The notes under the pieces were generated by a model. The model worked only from the letters and a program-made list of their open reading frames with translations, was not told where the DNA came from and searched no databases. The translations under genes were made by a program, and so were the position numbers. 64,000 nucleotides of DNA from Carallia brachiata (lineage: Eukaryota; Streptophyta; Magnoliopsida; Malpighiales; Rhizophoraceae): NCBI GenBank assembly GCA_021464245.1, contig JADCRB010000046.1, positions 5,660,760 through 5,724,759 of the forward strand, read 5' to 3'. Shown piece by piece: positions 11,172 to 23,785 of the stretch; position 1 is the stretch's first letter; each line of letters starts with the position of its first letter.

Positions 11172-14100
11172 TCAGGAGAACTGAGAGTTAACAAATACCG
11201 ACAGTTTCTTCCGGTCCCAGGACTCCAAGTTAGTGGACATGATGGCAGCACCGGCAGCCACTGCTACAAGAACAAAGGCCATTCCTTTTATGCACCCATT
11301 GCCACGGGATACTTTCCCCAGTATCACCTTGCAGTACTTGTCTGCTTCTCTGTAGAGTGCTTGGTGAGCAGGATCTGTGCCAGTTGCCACTGCTTTCTCA
11401 TTCTATAAAGCCAAAATGGTTGGCAAAGAATTACATGACAAAATTTAACCCCGCATAGGAAATAATCAAACTAATTATGCCCAACATGAGTGATGGTGGT
11501 TCCCCTTGTGGTATCATTAAATTATAAGAAATATCATCAAAGAAACATAGAAAAAGATACCTTCAACCGAAAATTCTTGATAGTTTCCCTCAAAGGGTCA
11601 AACGGAGCCAGTTTCACAGAGAGCTCCTTCCAGTCCTCAGAAATTCTTTTAAGAATAGAAATGCTAGCGTCTAGATTGTCCTGATAAATTTTTTCCTGTA
11701 TATCCAATTTGAAAAAAAATAAAATAATATAAAGAAAACATTTCTTGGAGGAAGAGTTGCAGACAACCATCTTCTAAGCTGAAAAAGCCCACAATAGGGA
11801 CTAGAACTCACCCACTGCTTGTAGCAATCAGCATTTTGGGTCAGACACCAAATGGAAATGCCTGCTGCTTCCTTGGATAACTCAGGAATGCCTGCAAGAT
11901 CATACAAACAAATCCTGAGCTTTAATAGCAGTCTTCTTTTTTTTTTTTGGCGATTAAACTTTAGCAGTAACTAAAAAGTCAATCACTTCAATTTCCCAGA
12001 CCTTCTCCCGCTGCTTTAATAGCGAAAATCAGGATCTGTTGTGCTACTTGTTTCATTGCTTTGCTTCCACTAGCACCAGCAAGAGCAACCTCCTTCAGGG
12101 TGGGATAGATTGCCTCAAACCTCTCAGTAGCCTGTCAAAGATGCCAAATTCAACAGAAGATAAGAGCACAAGACACAACACTGCTACTTACAAGTACAGT
12201 ACATGCCTAACCAACACCCACTTTTACTCTGGCTGACGAGGCAGGGTATGTAATACGAATCAGGATCTCCAGAGCAGAAGGTGGCATCAAGCGCTCCCCC
12301 TTTCTAACAGCGCCATTTACCAAAATTGTTCGAGCTTTAGGGGCAGACAAGATTCTGCAACCAAGGGAACATGATTGTAAAAATGTTGAAAATTTGAGAA
12401 CAATAAATTCAGAGGGGGAACGCTTACATACTTCTCCACTAGCTGCAAAACGAAATCCCTGGACTGTGGATTAGAACTTTTGCCACTCAGTATAGGCAGG
12501 ATGTTACGTGCCCAAGAGTACAATCCTACGCTCAAATCGCCCTGAGATGCCTGTGAAAATATTGCATGGTTTATGCAAATCCAAAAATAGAAACAAGGAC
12601 AGGGCATAAAACAAAAGGGGAAGAAAAAACAAAAAAAGAAGAGATAGAACTCATCCTCAAATTTTCTCTTATAATGTCATTCACCTACCTGTGCCACCAT
12701 CCATACAACAACTGGAAGTTTATCCTGTCCTTGATACTTTGAACTTTCCCTCAATGTTGGTAGTAGGTTAACTAAAACATCAGGCTTTCGTCGCAACACC
12801 ATTGCTAATACCACAGAGATTGCAACCTGTCCTTTCACAAGAACAGCGATTAAACCAAGATACCACCACAAGTTTTTAACCCATAGACACACACAAAGGG
12901 GAAGAGAGAGAGAAAGAGAGAGAGAGAGAAGAAAAGCGTCAAAAATGAATCCTGAAACTAACCATCATTTTTCTTTTTAGGACATAATTATCAAGTGCTT
13001 AAAAAAAGATGCCAAAATTCACCCTGGTGATAGATGTTACACACATAGTATAATAAAAACGACTAATCCCCCTTCATGCTTGCGCCAGCAAAAAGAGGAC
13101 AACTACAGTTGTCAACATGTAAGCAGTACAGTAAATTGAACCCAGAAAAAAGAAGACTGCCAGCTTTAATGAAATCTAAGTCAAAGTTACATTTGATCAT
13201 GTTAGCAAATGCTTAAACATAATTGCAGACGCCTGAGGTCTTCCAGTTAGTAAATACCTCAACAATAAACGGAATTTTCACAGGGAGTATTTGAGACGTG
13301 TGAAGAATGATTCAGCATATAGTTTATAACTTAGACTAGGGCATGCTAGTTAGCACCTAGCACATGCCCATATTATATAATTATAAGCATAGGGTCAACA
13401 CTGTGTCATACACCACTATTCTGTATCCAATGTCAAAGTCAAAAGGCAACCCAACGCCAATGAAAAGAGTAAAAAATCTTGCAAACAAAGATGTGACTTT
13501 TCAATGACAAAACAGCAAAAAATTGTAAGTTTCCTAAATGCAATGAAAGCAATAAATGATTACAAGAATCAGCAAACATCAACTCAATAATGCATCTTAA
13601 CAAGAAGATAAGATTATGAAGGTATTGAGAGAAGGAACCAGAATAATAGAGAAAGTTACTTGAGATTTTGACGATGCTTGCTGGCCACTCTTTTTAGAGA
13701 CCTTAGAACCAACATGCTGCCCAGCCAAATCTGCCAAGATGCTGTCCAGGGACCAAGTCACAAAAGAAGCAAGGGCTTCAATGGAGTGTTGGTTAATCCA
13801 GTCAGTTGACGTTTTATAAACAGCATCAGAAATATGAGACAGGGGGATCTGTAAGAGAAAATGTTGGCGGATCAGTTTGCGAAAATGACAAAAGTGGAAG
13901 GTGAAAAGGTCCATTGCATCCAACTGCATGATTAAATATGGATACATTTATTTATTTCCAGCGACCAAATACAAGCAAATAAATAGAATAATGACCAACA
14001 ATATAACAAGAAATCAATGTTCAGACCATAGATCAAGTGGTATTATAACCAAGAAGGATATGGTTAGTAGAAGCTAGCAGTTAGATTTAATTTACACCCA

Positions 14101-15404
14101 AGGAGCACAAATTTGTTAGTGCATAAGGCAAATGCCTACCACAAAGGGCAATATAATTGGGTTCGCAACCATGACAACTTAGCCATTAATAAATTGAATA
14201 AGTTTGCAACTCCCCGCATAATTTCATATAGGGGCCTCAGGGCAGAATTACGAGTTTAAACTCATGAGGCAAAAGGTTCAGGATTACAGAACCAGCAAAA
14301 CCAAATGCTATCAGCAATATGCTCCTGCATCTTTGCTGAGTTCTCTTTGTTTTCATTTACAATGTTCATCTGCAATCAGGAATTAGCAAAATGTTTCCTT
14401 TCTCAATAACAAACATCATTCTCATATGCCTATCTGATAAATTACAAGCAGAGAGAGAGAAAGAGAGTCTAAATCTCACTATCCAAATGCCAACCAAGAG
14501 GCAATGCAAAGACAGGAAAAAAAAAAAACCATTTAAGCTTCAATGCAACAAAATAAAAGCAATCAAATCAGCCACAATAAGCCATCACAAAAACAGAATC
14601 AAAAAGCAAAAATGAATCAACAACCATGAGATTTCCACAGCGAACTCACATCGGTGATCTTGGCAACCGTACTTTCCCTGAAAATCTTCATCCACGGAAA
14701 CTGCGCCGAACTCACCGCAGAGAATGCCCTCCCGAAATAATCAGCAAATCTCATAAGCTGTATCTCATGCTGTCCCTCGTACGATCCCTTAAACAAGTTC
14801 ACCTCGCAAACTCAATCACCTCAAATTCCAACGGATCACTCCAAATTACACGCATGCACAAAAACGAAATTCGCATAACATTCACAAACAAAATTAAAAT
14901 ACCAACCGATATTTCGGCGATGAATGCGGCGAGGTGCGCGGCGTCGATCTTCGCGGCGGCCTCCGCCACGGTGACCTTCGGTTTCTTCGGCTTCTTCTGC
15001 TTCGCCTTCTTCTCCTCAGCCTTCTTATCCCCCTTGTTGCCCTCCGCCTCGTCGCTGTCGTCGTCATCCTCATCCTCGTCGTCAGATCGGTGCTTCGACC
15101 TAACTTTTCCGGCATCAGCCGCCGGAGCATTTGCCGCCCTCTGCGTCTCCAGGATCCGGCGGTGGCGATCCTCGGCCTGCTGCTCCACGGACCGGAAGAC
15201 GTAGGCCTTGTCGGAACCGTTGACTCTAGCGGAATTGGGAATGCCGCCGGCAGTCACGAGGGAGGAGGAGGAACCGTCGTTGGGTTTCTGCTTGCGTTGC
15301 TTCTTGGCGTAGGTGACCTTCTGCCAGCCGTGGTCGGTGGCAGCGTCGTTGGAGACGGCGGCGATTTGGTGATCGTCGTTCACGTTCGGCTCGAAATTCT
15401 CCAT
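11172..15404 (-). CDS. TMEM214-like endoplasmic reticulum membrane protein, ten exons
   Basis: Plant homologue of transmembrane protein 214 (family of Arabidopsis At1g70770/At1g23170), an ER membrane protein; the animal member links ER stress to caspase activation, while the plant role is unclear. Exons on the minus strand: 15404-14907, 14787-14650, 13848-13660, 12826-12689, 12550-12432, 12354-12222, 12131-12002, 11891-11812, 11695-11561, 11402-11172. All introns are GT-AG, the joins keep frame, and the total is 1791 nt (596 aa). Residues 1-166 contain HGWQKVTYAKK and an acidic/lysine-rich stretch (about 108-144). The body carries the family blocks QLMRFADYFGRAFS, LAMVLRRKPD, YQGQDKLPVVVWM, GLYSWARNILP and KARTILVNGAVRKGERL. 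One hydrophobic helix (about 558-577, GMAFVLVAVAAGAAIMS) near the C-terminus is the likely membrane anchor. A GA microsatellite (12901-12936) lies in intron 3. The exon 1 donor is GTTGGT; a GTATTT four bases on would break the frame. Confidence 0.93.
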
Positions 15405-15620
15405 TTTCCGGTAATCCGTTTTGTCCTTGTTTATCTGATGTTTATTTGTTAATTTTTTTTTTCAAAATTAAAAAAAAAAAAAGAGTATCTTATTATTATT
15501 TTTTCTTTTTTCTCTTTTCTGTTTCTCTGGCTTTTGTGTGAGAGAGAGAGATAGTGAAAGGTGAGAGAATCGAAAAGATAAGGATACGTATCTCATCAGA
15601 GTTAGATGTCGTCATTTATA
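15405..15620 (-). promoter_or_regulatory. Probable 5' UTR and proximal promoter of the TMEM214-like gene
   Basis: Lies directly upstream of the TMEM214 start codon. On the gene's sense strand it is CT-rich, with a (CT)n run near 15540-15553 and T/A runs near 15457-15500, as is common for plant 5' leaders. No TATA box could be assigned with confidence. Confidence 0.4.
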
Positions 15621-15957
15621 ACACTTCTGACTTCCTTCCTTGGTCCCTTCCATCGAATTTTAGTCAAAAGAAATATTCAATAAATAAATTTAAATAATAA
15701 TAAAATAATATAAATTATTAAAATAATTAAATTTTAAAAACATTATTTTTTTTGTTATCGTGAATCCAATAATTCAGGTGATAGTTTATTAATTTTTTTT
15801 ATTTTTATAAATTTAATTATTCACTTATTTATTTTACTTTTTAATTATTTTGCAACTAATTATAAAGTTACTAAATTTTTTAAATTAGTAATTACCAATC
15901 AATGTTTTGAAAACTCCTCCGAACCATCTAGAGACATAAAAAGATGAGCACTGTTAC

Positions 15958-16180
15958 GTGAACGAGATTTGTTAGACGGAGAATAGACAAAAAAAATTTT
16001 TTTGGGTAACTAATTAGTTTATTTGTGCAACAAGAAACTTAATTTCTGCAACGAAAAAATATATAAAAAAATATTTTCAAATTTTATTGTAATAATTTAA
16101 CGTTTTATTATACAAATAAACTGACTGGTTGCACAAATAAATTTTCTCGTCTATTTCCCACCCAACAAATTCCGTTCATC
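15958..16180. mobile_element. MITE with long terminal inverted repeats
   Basis: About 223 bp. The left end GTGAACGAGATTTGTTAGACGG...GAATAGAC pairs with the right end GTCTATTTCCCACCCAACAAATTCCGTTCAT. A second inner pairing is GTTTATTTGTGCAAC with GTTGCACAAATAAA. There is no coding capacity. Target duplication was not resolved. Confidence 0.55.
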
Positions 16181-17195
16181 TATCTTTTCTATAAAAAGAA
16201 TAACACTATAAATGAATACAATCCTATTAAATGATAATAAATAATAATATAGTCATATTTAAATAACAATAAGTGATAATAAGTGATAATACAGTCCTTT
16301 TTAACTATAATTAATATTATATTTTTTAATATAGTTCTATTGTACTATACCTTATTTTTTTTATGAATTTAATGCTTAAACGACCTATTTTACTTTATTC
16401 TTATTTTAAAACTAATTAAGTGAATTCTATAAGATTTTTCTAATTCAAAATTTAATTTTTTTAAGCCTAAGTTTTAAATTTGAAAGAAAATATGATATTG
16501 CTCAATAAAGGGAGAGTTAAAGAAAAAATTTTCTCATAAGTTTATTATTTAATTAAATTTTTTAATGAATAAAAAAAATTTAATTGAACCGGTCACTTCT
16601 ACAGACAAATTGACAGCTCGGAGCAGGCTTTCTACTTGGGTCAGTTATCGGCAGGCGACGTGACGCATCCAAAATGCATTACATCGCCCCCAAAAAGGAG
16701 GGAATCACTGCATGACTGCAAAATGCTTTATATTACATACATAGCACTTTATAATATACCAATAGCATTTCATATACCATCATATATTTTGTATTTGCTA
16801 AATTGATTGAACTGTTTAGTGTTGGAAACTTTGACTTTGGTTCAATGACATCGCTCAAAAAAATAAAAAATATAAAAATAAAAGGAAAAAGAAGATTTTA
16901 GCTCAAGTGCTGAAAGTTTTGGTAATTACATTACTACCTATTTTTGGTTGAGCAATGCTTTTTTTTTAACATGTTTAATAATTAATTGTTAAATTTTGCT
17001 AGGAGGGTGTGTTGAGATTTAGAGCACGATTATGTAAGTACACGCTTTACAGTAGGCAGAAAGATACGCATTTAATTCAAAATTTTATCTATTTTTTAAA
17101 ATTAATTATATTTTTTCGATTCAGTAATTCAGATCTCACACATCAACTTTGTACCTCATATTACATATCTACATAATGTTTCCTTACTTTTAAAA

Positions 17196-17483
17196 GATGC
17201 TAGTTAATATTTTCTTATCATTAATTCTTACTAAGTTTTGGAATCTTTCCTAATATAAATTACATGTATGGATAATAATTTTATAAATCCATCACTATGA
17301 TAATTTGATAAATCAAGTAATCAGTCTAGTATTCTATCCTATATGCTACCTAGTATTTTCCTATTACAAATTCTTGCTAAGTTTTCGAAACTTTCTTAAT
17401 AGAAATTACATGTATGGATAATAATCTTATAATTCCATCACTTATGCCAAATTTGATAATGTAATCAATCTCGTGTTGGACAA
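17196..17483. repeat. ~145-bp tandem duplication, diverged
   Basis: Two adjacent copies (17196-17340 and 17341-17483) share blocks such as AATTACATGTATGGATAATAAT and TTCTTACTAAGTTTT / TTCTTGCTAAGTTTT in the same order and spacing. They are noncoding. Confidence 0.65.
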
Positions 17484-18875
17484 ATCTATTACTTGTAAAT
17501 AGGCTAAAGGGATGTCGGGTTTAATTTTTAAGAGAGCACATTTACATTCTAAATTTAAAAAGCAATGGTTATAATATTTAGTTAATTTTTTTTAGAATTT
17601 ATTGTTACTGATAAATTATTTAAACTGTTATTAATTTAAAAAATAACGTAAAGTTTCCTTTTAAGTCTGCAATTGATGACAAATATAAAATTTCTAAATC
17701 GTCCTTTTCACAACACTTTTGCCCTAATGAGGACCTTTTAGTGACACCAATCTGCAACTTTGCTGCATCTCTGACACCTACGGCAGATCTCTGAAACCTA
17801 GGGCAGCCACGACACTTTTGTGTATTAAAATATTTTTTTAATTTTGTTTTTAAGTGTACATTAAAACTAAGGATAAAATAATATTATTTTATTTATAAAT
17901 AAGTAATTTTTTTATTTATTGCCAAACAATAACTTATATCTTAGTATTTATAATTAATTTTATTTTCTTCAAAGTAACAAAATTTTTATTTATAAATATA
18001 TAAAATACATTTTTATAAGATTAATTTATTATTTAATTAGTAATAAATGGCTTCAATTAGAAGTAAAAAATTATCTATTAAATAAAATAAAAATAAAATA
18101 TCTAAATTTATTATTTTATTATTTAATTAACAGTAATTAATATTAATTTAATTAAATACTATTTATCAATAATAATAAATTATAATAATAATCAACAATT
18201 AACAAATAACAATAATTTATAACAAGAAAGCGAGACAGGGCCTAAATAGCATTAATTCTATAGAAAGGTGATTGTTCCGTTGATATTGCTTGTTAATAAG
18301 AGAAATAATCTATCCGTATGAAATGAGACGGAGAACAAGAGAAATTTTAGAGTGACTGTGTCTATCAGGAATGAATTGACCCTATCTTGACAGCCCTCTA
18401 ACTGAGCCATGGTTTTCAATTGGTCAATGCTAGGCTATTGTTTCCTTAGGTTTGTTTGGGTGACTGTTTTTGATTGACCATTTATAATTGTGATGTCCCT
18501 TTCATAGCCTTATCTTATCTTGGTAAATACAAATAGTAATAATAAAATTATTTATAAATAAAATAATATTAAGTGATATTATTTTAATAATTTTATTAGT
18601 ATTTATTAATAATATTTAATAATTTATTAAATATCGTTAATAAAATTATATAATTTTTTTAATAAATATTATATAATTATTTTAAAATTATTTAAATGAA
18701 AACACTAAATTTTAATTAATTATCTAATCCTTCCGATGCATGTGGTGCAGTGACGGAGTTACTAGACCTAATGGTAAAAACAAATTTTGTTCTTCTAGAA
18801 ATTCAGCTCCTACACCCCACGTGCTTTTAATTTTTCTTTCTTTTTTTCAAAAAAAAAAAATGGCGAAAATTCTTC

Positions 18876-18957
18876 CCTCTCTCCTGTTTCCTGCTAGTCG
18901 GTTGAACAAATGAGATCCTCTCTCCTGTTTCCTGCTAGTCGGTTGAACAAATGAGAT
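18876..18957. repeat. Perfect 41-bp tandem duplication
   Basis: The unit beginning CCTCTCTCCTGTTTCCTGCT and ending CAAATGAGAT is present twice (18876-18916, 18917-18957) without a difference that I can see, so it is a recent duplication. Noncoding. Confidence 0.85.
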
Positions 18958-19910
18958 CTCACATGTGGAGGAGGGCAAAACTCACCAAGCCAATTTAATG
19001 CAACCATGTCGAATGGCTGTTTTTTAGAAGGATAATAAATATTTTTAAAGAGGGTTTACAAGGATTTTCGAAAGGGTTCGCCTAAATATTAAATGAGTTA
19101 GGTGAAGTTGAGTCATAGTCTCATATTTATTATTTACGTCTCATAACTAAATAGAAGTTCCTCGAAAAGAAAAAAAAGAAAAAAACTACAAGATCCCATA
19201 GATGATAAGAATAATTACTTGTTTTTTTAGAGGACACTTTATTGGTAGTTATAAATTAAGATAACACAATTTAGCTATAATTTATTAACTGGATTCTACT
19301 ATTTGAGGTGACAGTTAAATAATAATTTAATATATTTTTATTTTCGTTGATTTAAATTAGAGTCTTTACAACAGCACTTTTAATGTCAAGAATATTATCC
19401 TTTGTTTGCTGTGAGTATCAAACTCGTTAGCACTTCAGCTGGTTATTGAGAAAGTTCATTTAGATCTGACAGTATTCGAATAATAGATTCTCCTCTGAAA
19501 GAAATTAAATAAAAATAATAACGAAAAAACAATCGATCTCGACCTACAAATATAATTACGGAAATAATTGTATTGAACCTTTTTTTATAGTTAAAAAAAC
19601 ATTTATTAACAGGATTCTAGCAGTCGCAAGGATGAAATTATCGGCGCAAAGCAAAAGTTTGGACCAAAGCACGTATCGCTACTCCCTTCTACGCTAAGTA
19701 CTCAAGAGACCCCTTAAAAAGCTTGTCTGTATTGGCTGCCAAAATTGAAATTTGGCAATTCAACAAGCAACTAAAAAAAAAAAAAAACACTGTTAACTCC
19801 TTAACGAGAAGAAAGCTTTGATGAAGGAAAATCGCATTTAGTTGCGCCCTTTGTTTTCACGTGCCTTTTCCTATAATGTGACATTTTATAGGTTATAAAA
19901 ATCTTATCAA

Positions 19911-20061
19911 ATTGGTATTTTAGAAATATTTCAATACTTAGAGTTCAAATTTTTATTTTACAAGTATCAACTCTAATCCTAAGAAAAAAAGGTAAAATTT
20001 ATGAGAGCGAAGAGTTTTTTTATTGTATAATTCATAATCTAATTAACATTTTAATGGACAA
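19911..20061 (+). mobile_element. ~150-bp SINE-like retroposon, copy 1
   Basis: Flanked by a 14-bp target duplication, AAAAATCTTATCAA (19897-19910) and AAAAATCTTGTCAA (20062-20075). The body holds GAGTTCAAATTTTTATTTTACA and ends TTTTAATGGAC plus A-run, shared with the copies at 34524, 62550 and 54688. No coding capacity. Confidence 0.65.
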
Positions 20062-20075
20062 AAAAATCTTGTCAA

Positions 20076-22674
20076 GTTTAAGCTAATCCTACAGCTCGCC
20101 AACTAATAGAAAAGATATCTTAATTATCTGGCTAATACGTATCTTCTATAGATTTATAATTACAGTACTATTAAGTGAGACTATGAGATATCATTCTACA
20201 TTTCCAATTTGCTCACCATAGAACAAAAAAAAAAAAGAAAGGAAAACGCGCAAACTCCCCATACAATTTAGTCATACTAGACATCAAAATACAACTAATC
20301 ACAAACTTAGTACAGTTATATTAGTTTTTTCAGGAAAAATATTGTTTTTGAAGAAAATATTTTTTTTAGTATGTATAATGTAAGATTTATATATTAATTT
20401 TTATAGTAATACTCTTTTAATTTTAAATATTAATTTTGTAATTGTTATTTTATATTTTTTTCAATAGGATTACACTAATTTAGTGATTTGGTGTGTTTTT
20501 ATACTGACTGCATATGGCACAATCCGGACAAAAAAAAATTGACACAGTAACAAAGATCAGCAAAATGACGTAAACAGAAGCCAACTAGACTGAAAAATGA
20601 CGTTCAATAGATAAAAAAGATACCAGCGTCCTCGAATCAACAAAATCTATATTCTAGATTCATTCAGATATTCCCCAACCACTGAAATGGACATAAACAG
20701 ATGCTTCCATGGCCAAGATTTTGACAACAAGAATGCCAGAGTCATCCACCAAGAAACTGCCCATTTTCATTCTTTTTGATTCCTCAAACTTTATCTCTTA
20801 CGCTTACATAAAATAACAAGTAGCTTTTATTAATGCCTGATTGTTTACCAACTTCTTGTTGCCTCAATGGCATGTCATTGATCATGCTTGAAGTCAAGAG
20901 TTCGAGGTGTTGGGAACACCAACAACTTTAATGTCTGATTGTTTGCAAAATAAACAATAATGAAGCACTTCCTGTCATAGACAGTCCACTGGAACTTAGA
21001 TAGTCTATTATTTGTATGGTGAAATTGCATGGATAAGAAAAGAGAAACCCATTATCCATCAGCGTATCTCTGTTTTTCATAATTCCCGTTATAATCAACT
21101 AGCAACTGTTAGTCATAGTACTTTATTTTAGTAAAATGTAATTTTCAAAAAATATGGTGCATTATTTGTTACAATAATCGAAATAAATAATGTACTAACA
21201 AATCCTTCAAAAATTTTCATACAAGGACTCGTGTGATTTGTGTCTTTGGTTCTCAGGGCAATATTTGGTTTTGCTGTTTATCACCTTTGATTCGCTTCTA
21301 TCTATTTATACTTTCATTTTCTTCATTTCTTTTAATACTTGATTATAAATTAAATTAAGAATCCATTTACCGCAGTTCAGACCAGGCACAAAACCAGTTG
21401 AACAGTTAAAGGATCAGGCATCCACCACCAGATTGAGCTGGATATACATATGGGATTATGTGCCATACAGGTCAAGTATTTTTGTTTATTATAAACATTA
21501 TCGAGTTGTGAGTTATACAATATAAATAATTTTTTTCTTTCTCACCTTCCTGAGAAAAAAGACATTAAGACTATCAAAACGAAATTTTAAAATTTTAATT
21601 ACTAAAATATTTCATAAATAATTTCAAGCTTTTTTTTTTTAGTCAAATTGGAGGGCGAAGCCTATTACTTCAAACAAAAAGGCTACACAACCAAACCCCT
21701 AGCTCATGACCTCAATCTTTCTTTTTTTTGTCTAAAACCGTTGAATATCCAGTCCATTGAATTGATGAATTTAGACAGATCTGAATAGGACCTTAAAGGA
21801 TGACAAAGGTCTTTCAGTAGATATTTAATGCAGTTACATTCTTAAAATTTGAACTTAAAATCTTTAATTAAATAGTATCGTACACTTACTATCTAAACTA
21901 GCATCTACTAGTTGATCTCAACCTTTTTAATTCAACGAAATAGGGATATACCCGGAAAATCAGCCTCGGCTAGGTCCAATATTATGCACATACTTGGACG
22001 GACTGAAAATAAAATCTGTCCATGCATTAAGGCAGAAATGGATTGGGCCAGACATGAGCTCCTTTTTTGGGTCTTCGCATGCATGGCTTTGCTAGTAGGA
22101 TGTGGCCGGTTCATCTCCAAACACAGATAAATACTTAATTGTTTCGTAGGCTGCAGGGATATCCCACCAACTGATAATTTAAATCTTTATTTTCAAGGTT
22201 AAGTTCTAATTTTAGGACCAAAAAATTGGATATGAGTTTATCAGAATAGAGATAACTACCTTTTTCATATAGTTTATGGCCTAATGGACATCTTAACAAA
22301 AAAAAAAAAAAGAGGAGAGAGAAATACTTGCTCTAATGTTCACCCTTATTATATGCGAAATGCTAAAATACTCGATAATTTAATGAAAAAGTTTTAGAGT
22401 TAGAGAAATTGTCTTTATTAAGTATATTTTAATTTAAAAAAACAATTAATTATTAATTTTTTGCAACTATATGTATATTTTATATAATAAAAAAATGAAG
22501 TGATAAGATATATTTTATTTTTTTATTACTCTTTTTATCGACATGATTGCAAAAAATTGATTATTAATTATTTTTTTAAATACATATCAAAATAAAATCC
22601 TTTGACTCCCAATCCATCCCCATTTTTAATTAGCGGTTATATCTTGCTATATACCCCTTAACGAAAGGAACAGG
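20076..22674. other. AT-rich intergenic DNA
   Basis: No gene is supported. A 72-codon frame at 21912-22130 lacks protein-like features. A possible further SINE-like copy ends at 22282-22310 (TAATGGACATCTTAAC followed by 13 A), but I found no matching target duplication. Confidence 0.45.
20858..20930 (+). mobile_element. tRNA-related SINE-like head
   Basis: GCCTCAATGGCATG...CATGCTTGAAGTCAAGAGTTCGAGG resembles Pol III A and B boxes. A related sequence (CATGCTTGAGGTTAAGAGTTCGAAG) lies at 55216-55242. Ends are not defined. Confidence 0.3.
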
Positions 22675-22684
22675 AAATAAGAAC

Positions 22685-23119
22685 GAAATAATACTTTTTT
22701 TAATCTTAAACCTTTATAAATTTTTACAATTGAATTTTAAATTTTCTAACTTTTTCAATTGAATTTTATACTTTTCAAATCCTTTACAATCGAGTCATTT
22801 TTGTCAACAGTTAGTAGTCAAATTATTTAAAACATACTTTGATTAAATTAATATGAATAAAAAAAACATAAATACTGATTCTTTCGCATTACTCTATTTT
22901 AATATTTTAAAAAATAATTAAAATATCATATTTAAGATTTTTTAAATTCATTTTCATTTGATCAAAGTGAATTTTGAACGGTTTGACTGACGACCGTTGA
23001 CGGAAATGACTCGATTGTCAAGAATCTAAAGGATATAAGACTCCAGTGAGAAAATTGAAAGATTAAGAACTCAACTATAAAAATTTATAAAAATTTAGAA
23101 CTAAAAATATTATTATTTT
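22685..23119. mobile_element. Mutator-like MITE with ~170-bp inverted arms
   Basis: 435 bp bounded by an exact 10-bp direct repeat AAATAAGAAC (22675-22684 and 23120-23129), the size expected for Mutator-superfamily insertion. Both halves are long inverted repeats. For example TACAATCGAGTCATTTTTGTCAACAG on the left pairs with CCGTTGACGGAAATGACTCGATTGTC on the right, and CATACTTTGATTAAA with TTTGATCAAAGTGAATTT. The middle is AT-rich and noncoding. Confidence 0.75.
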
Positions 23120-23520
23120 AAATAAGAACTTTATTTTTGCTTTGCTTTTTGACATTAAGTCTATAACAATTAAGTTATCTATGCTTTTTAGAAGGTTGCT
23201 TTGACCAGTGAACAACAAGGGGTCTATGATCCGATGATCACATGCAAATACACGTGGGAGGGAGTGATGTAATTAAATTTGAATAAAATTTAGTTTTATA
23301 AGAGTAATTTCAAAATAGTATAAAAGATATGTGCCGTTGGATGCTTAATTTATAGGAAAAAAAAACAAATAAATTTTAAATATCGTTAGATGAAAGTATA
23401 TTATGAATTAAGTGTAACTATATAATCATACTCGTTAAGTTTTGCTATCAAAGAGGTCCATCCTACAAAATCTCTCCCTGTCCGTTTTAGGGCAAAGCTG
23501 CTCCAAGGACATCAAGCAAG

Positions 23521-23785
23521 GTATTCGGCCCTTGTGATAGGACCTAAAGCCTACCAAACGTAAAATATAAGATGCAAATTAAAGCGTTTTAAAACACTTT
23601 GTGGTGGTCTTAAAATGGGGCCTAAGACGTAAAGTAGGAGGAGGCCGTATTCGGCCCTTGTGATTAGGACCTAAAGCCCACCAAACGTAAAATATCTATG
23701 CCTGAAATGAAAAGCAAATTAAAGGGTTTTAAAACACTTTGTGGTGGTCTTAAAATGGGGCCTAAGACGTAAAGTAGGAGGAGGC
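23521..23785. repeat. ~125/139-bp tandem duplication
   Basis: Copies 23521-23645 and 23647-23785 share TATTCGGCCCTTGTGAT, GGACCTAAAGCC, CCAAACGTAAAATAT and an almost exact block from TTTTAAAACACTTTGTGG to AGTAGGAGGAGGC. The second copy has ~14 extra bases in the middle. Noncoding. Confidence 0.8.

Larger units (their letters stand above)
16181..19896. other. AT-rich intergenic DNA with local duplications
   Basis: No gene is visible over 3.7 kb. The stretch from 17830 to 18200 is almost pure A/T. Only the tandem repeats listed separately (17196, 18876) stand out. Confidence 0.5.

Noticed and set aside
14934..15452. 172-codon plus-strand frame (and 14626-15204)
   Set aside because: Antisense shadow of GC-rich TMEM214 exon 1. 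The minus strand matches the family, keeps correct splice sites and gives a complete protein.
20858..20930. Functional tRNA gene (GAGTTCGAGG resembles a B box)
   Set aside because: No acceptor or anticodon stem pairing could be drawn; better explained as a SINE-like head.
21912..22130. 72-codon frame with a hydrophobic C-terminus
   Set aside because: No homology recognised, no start context or neighbouring exons, and an antisense frame of equal quality exists.
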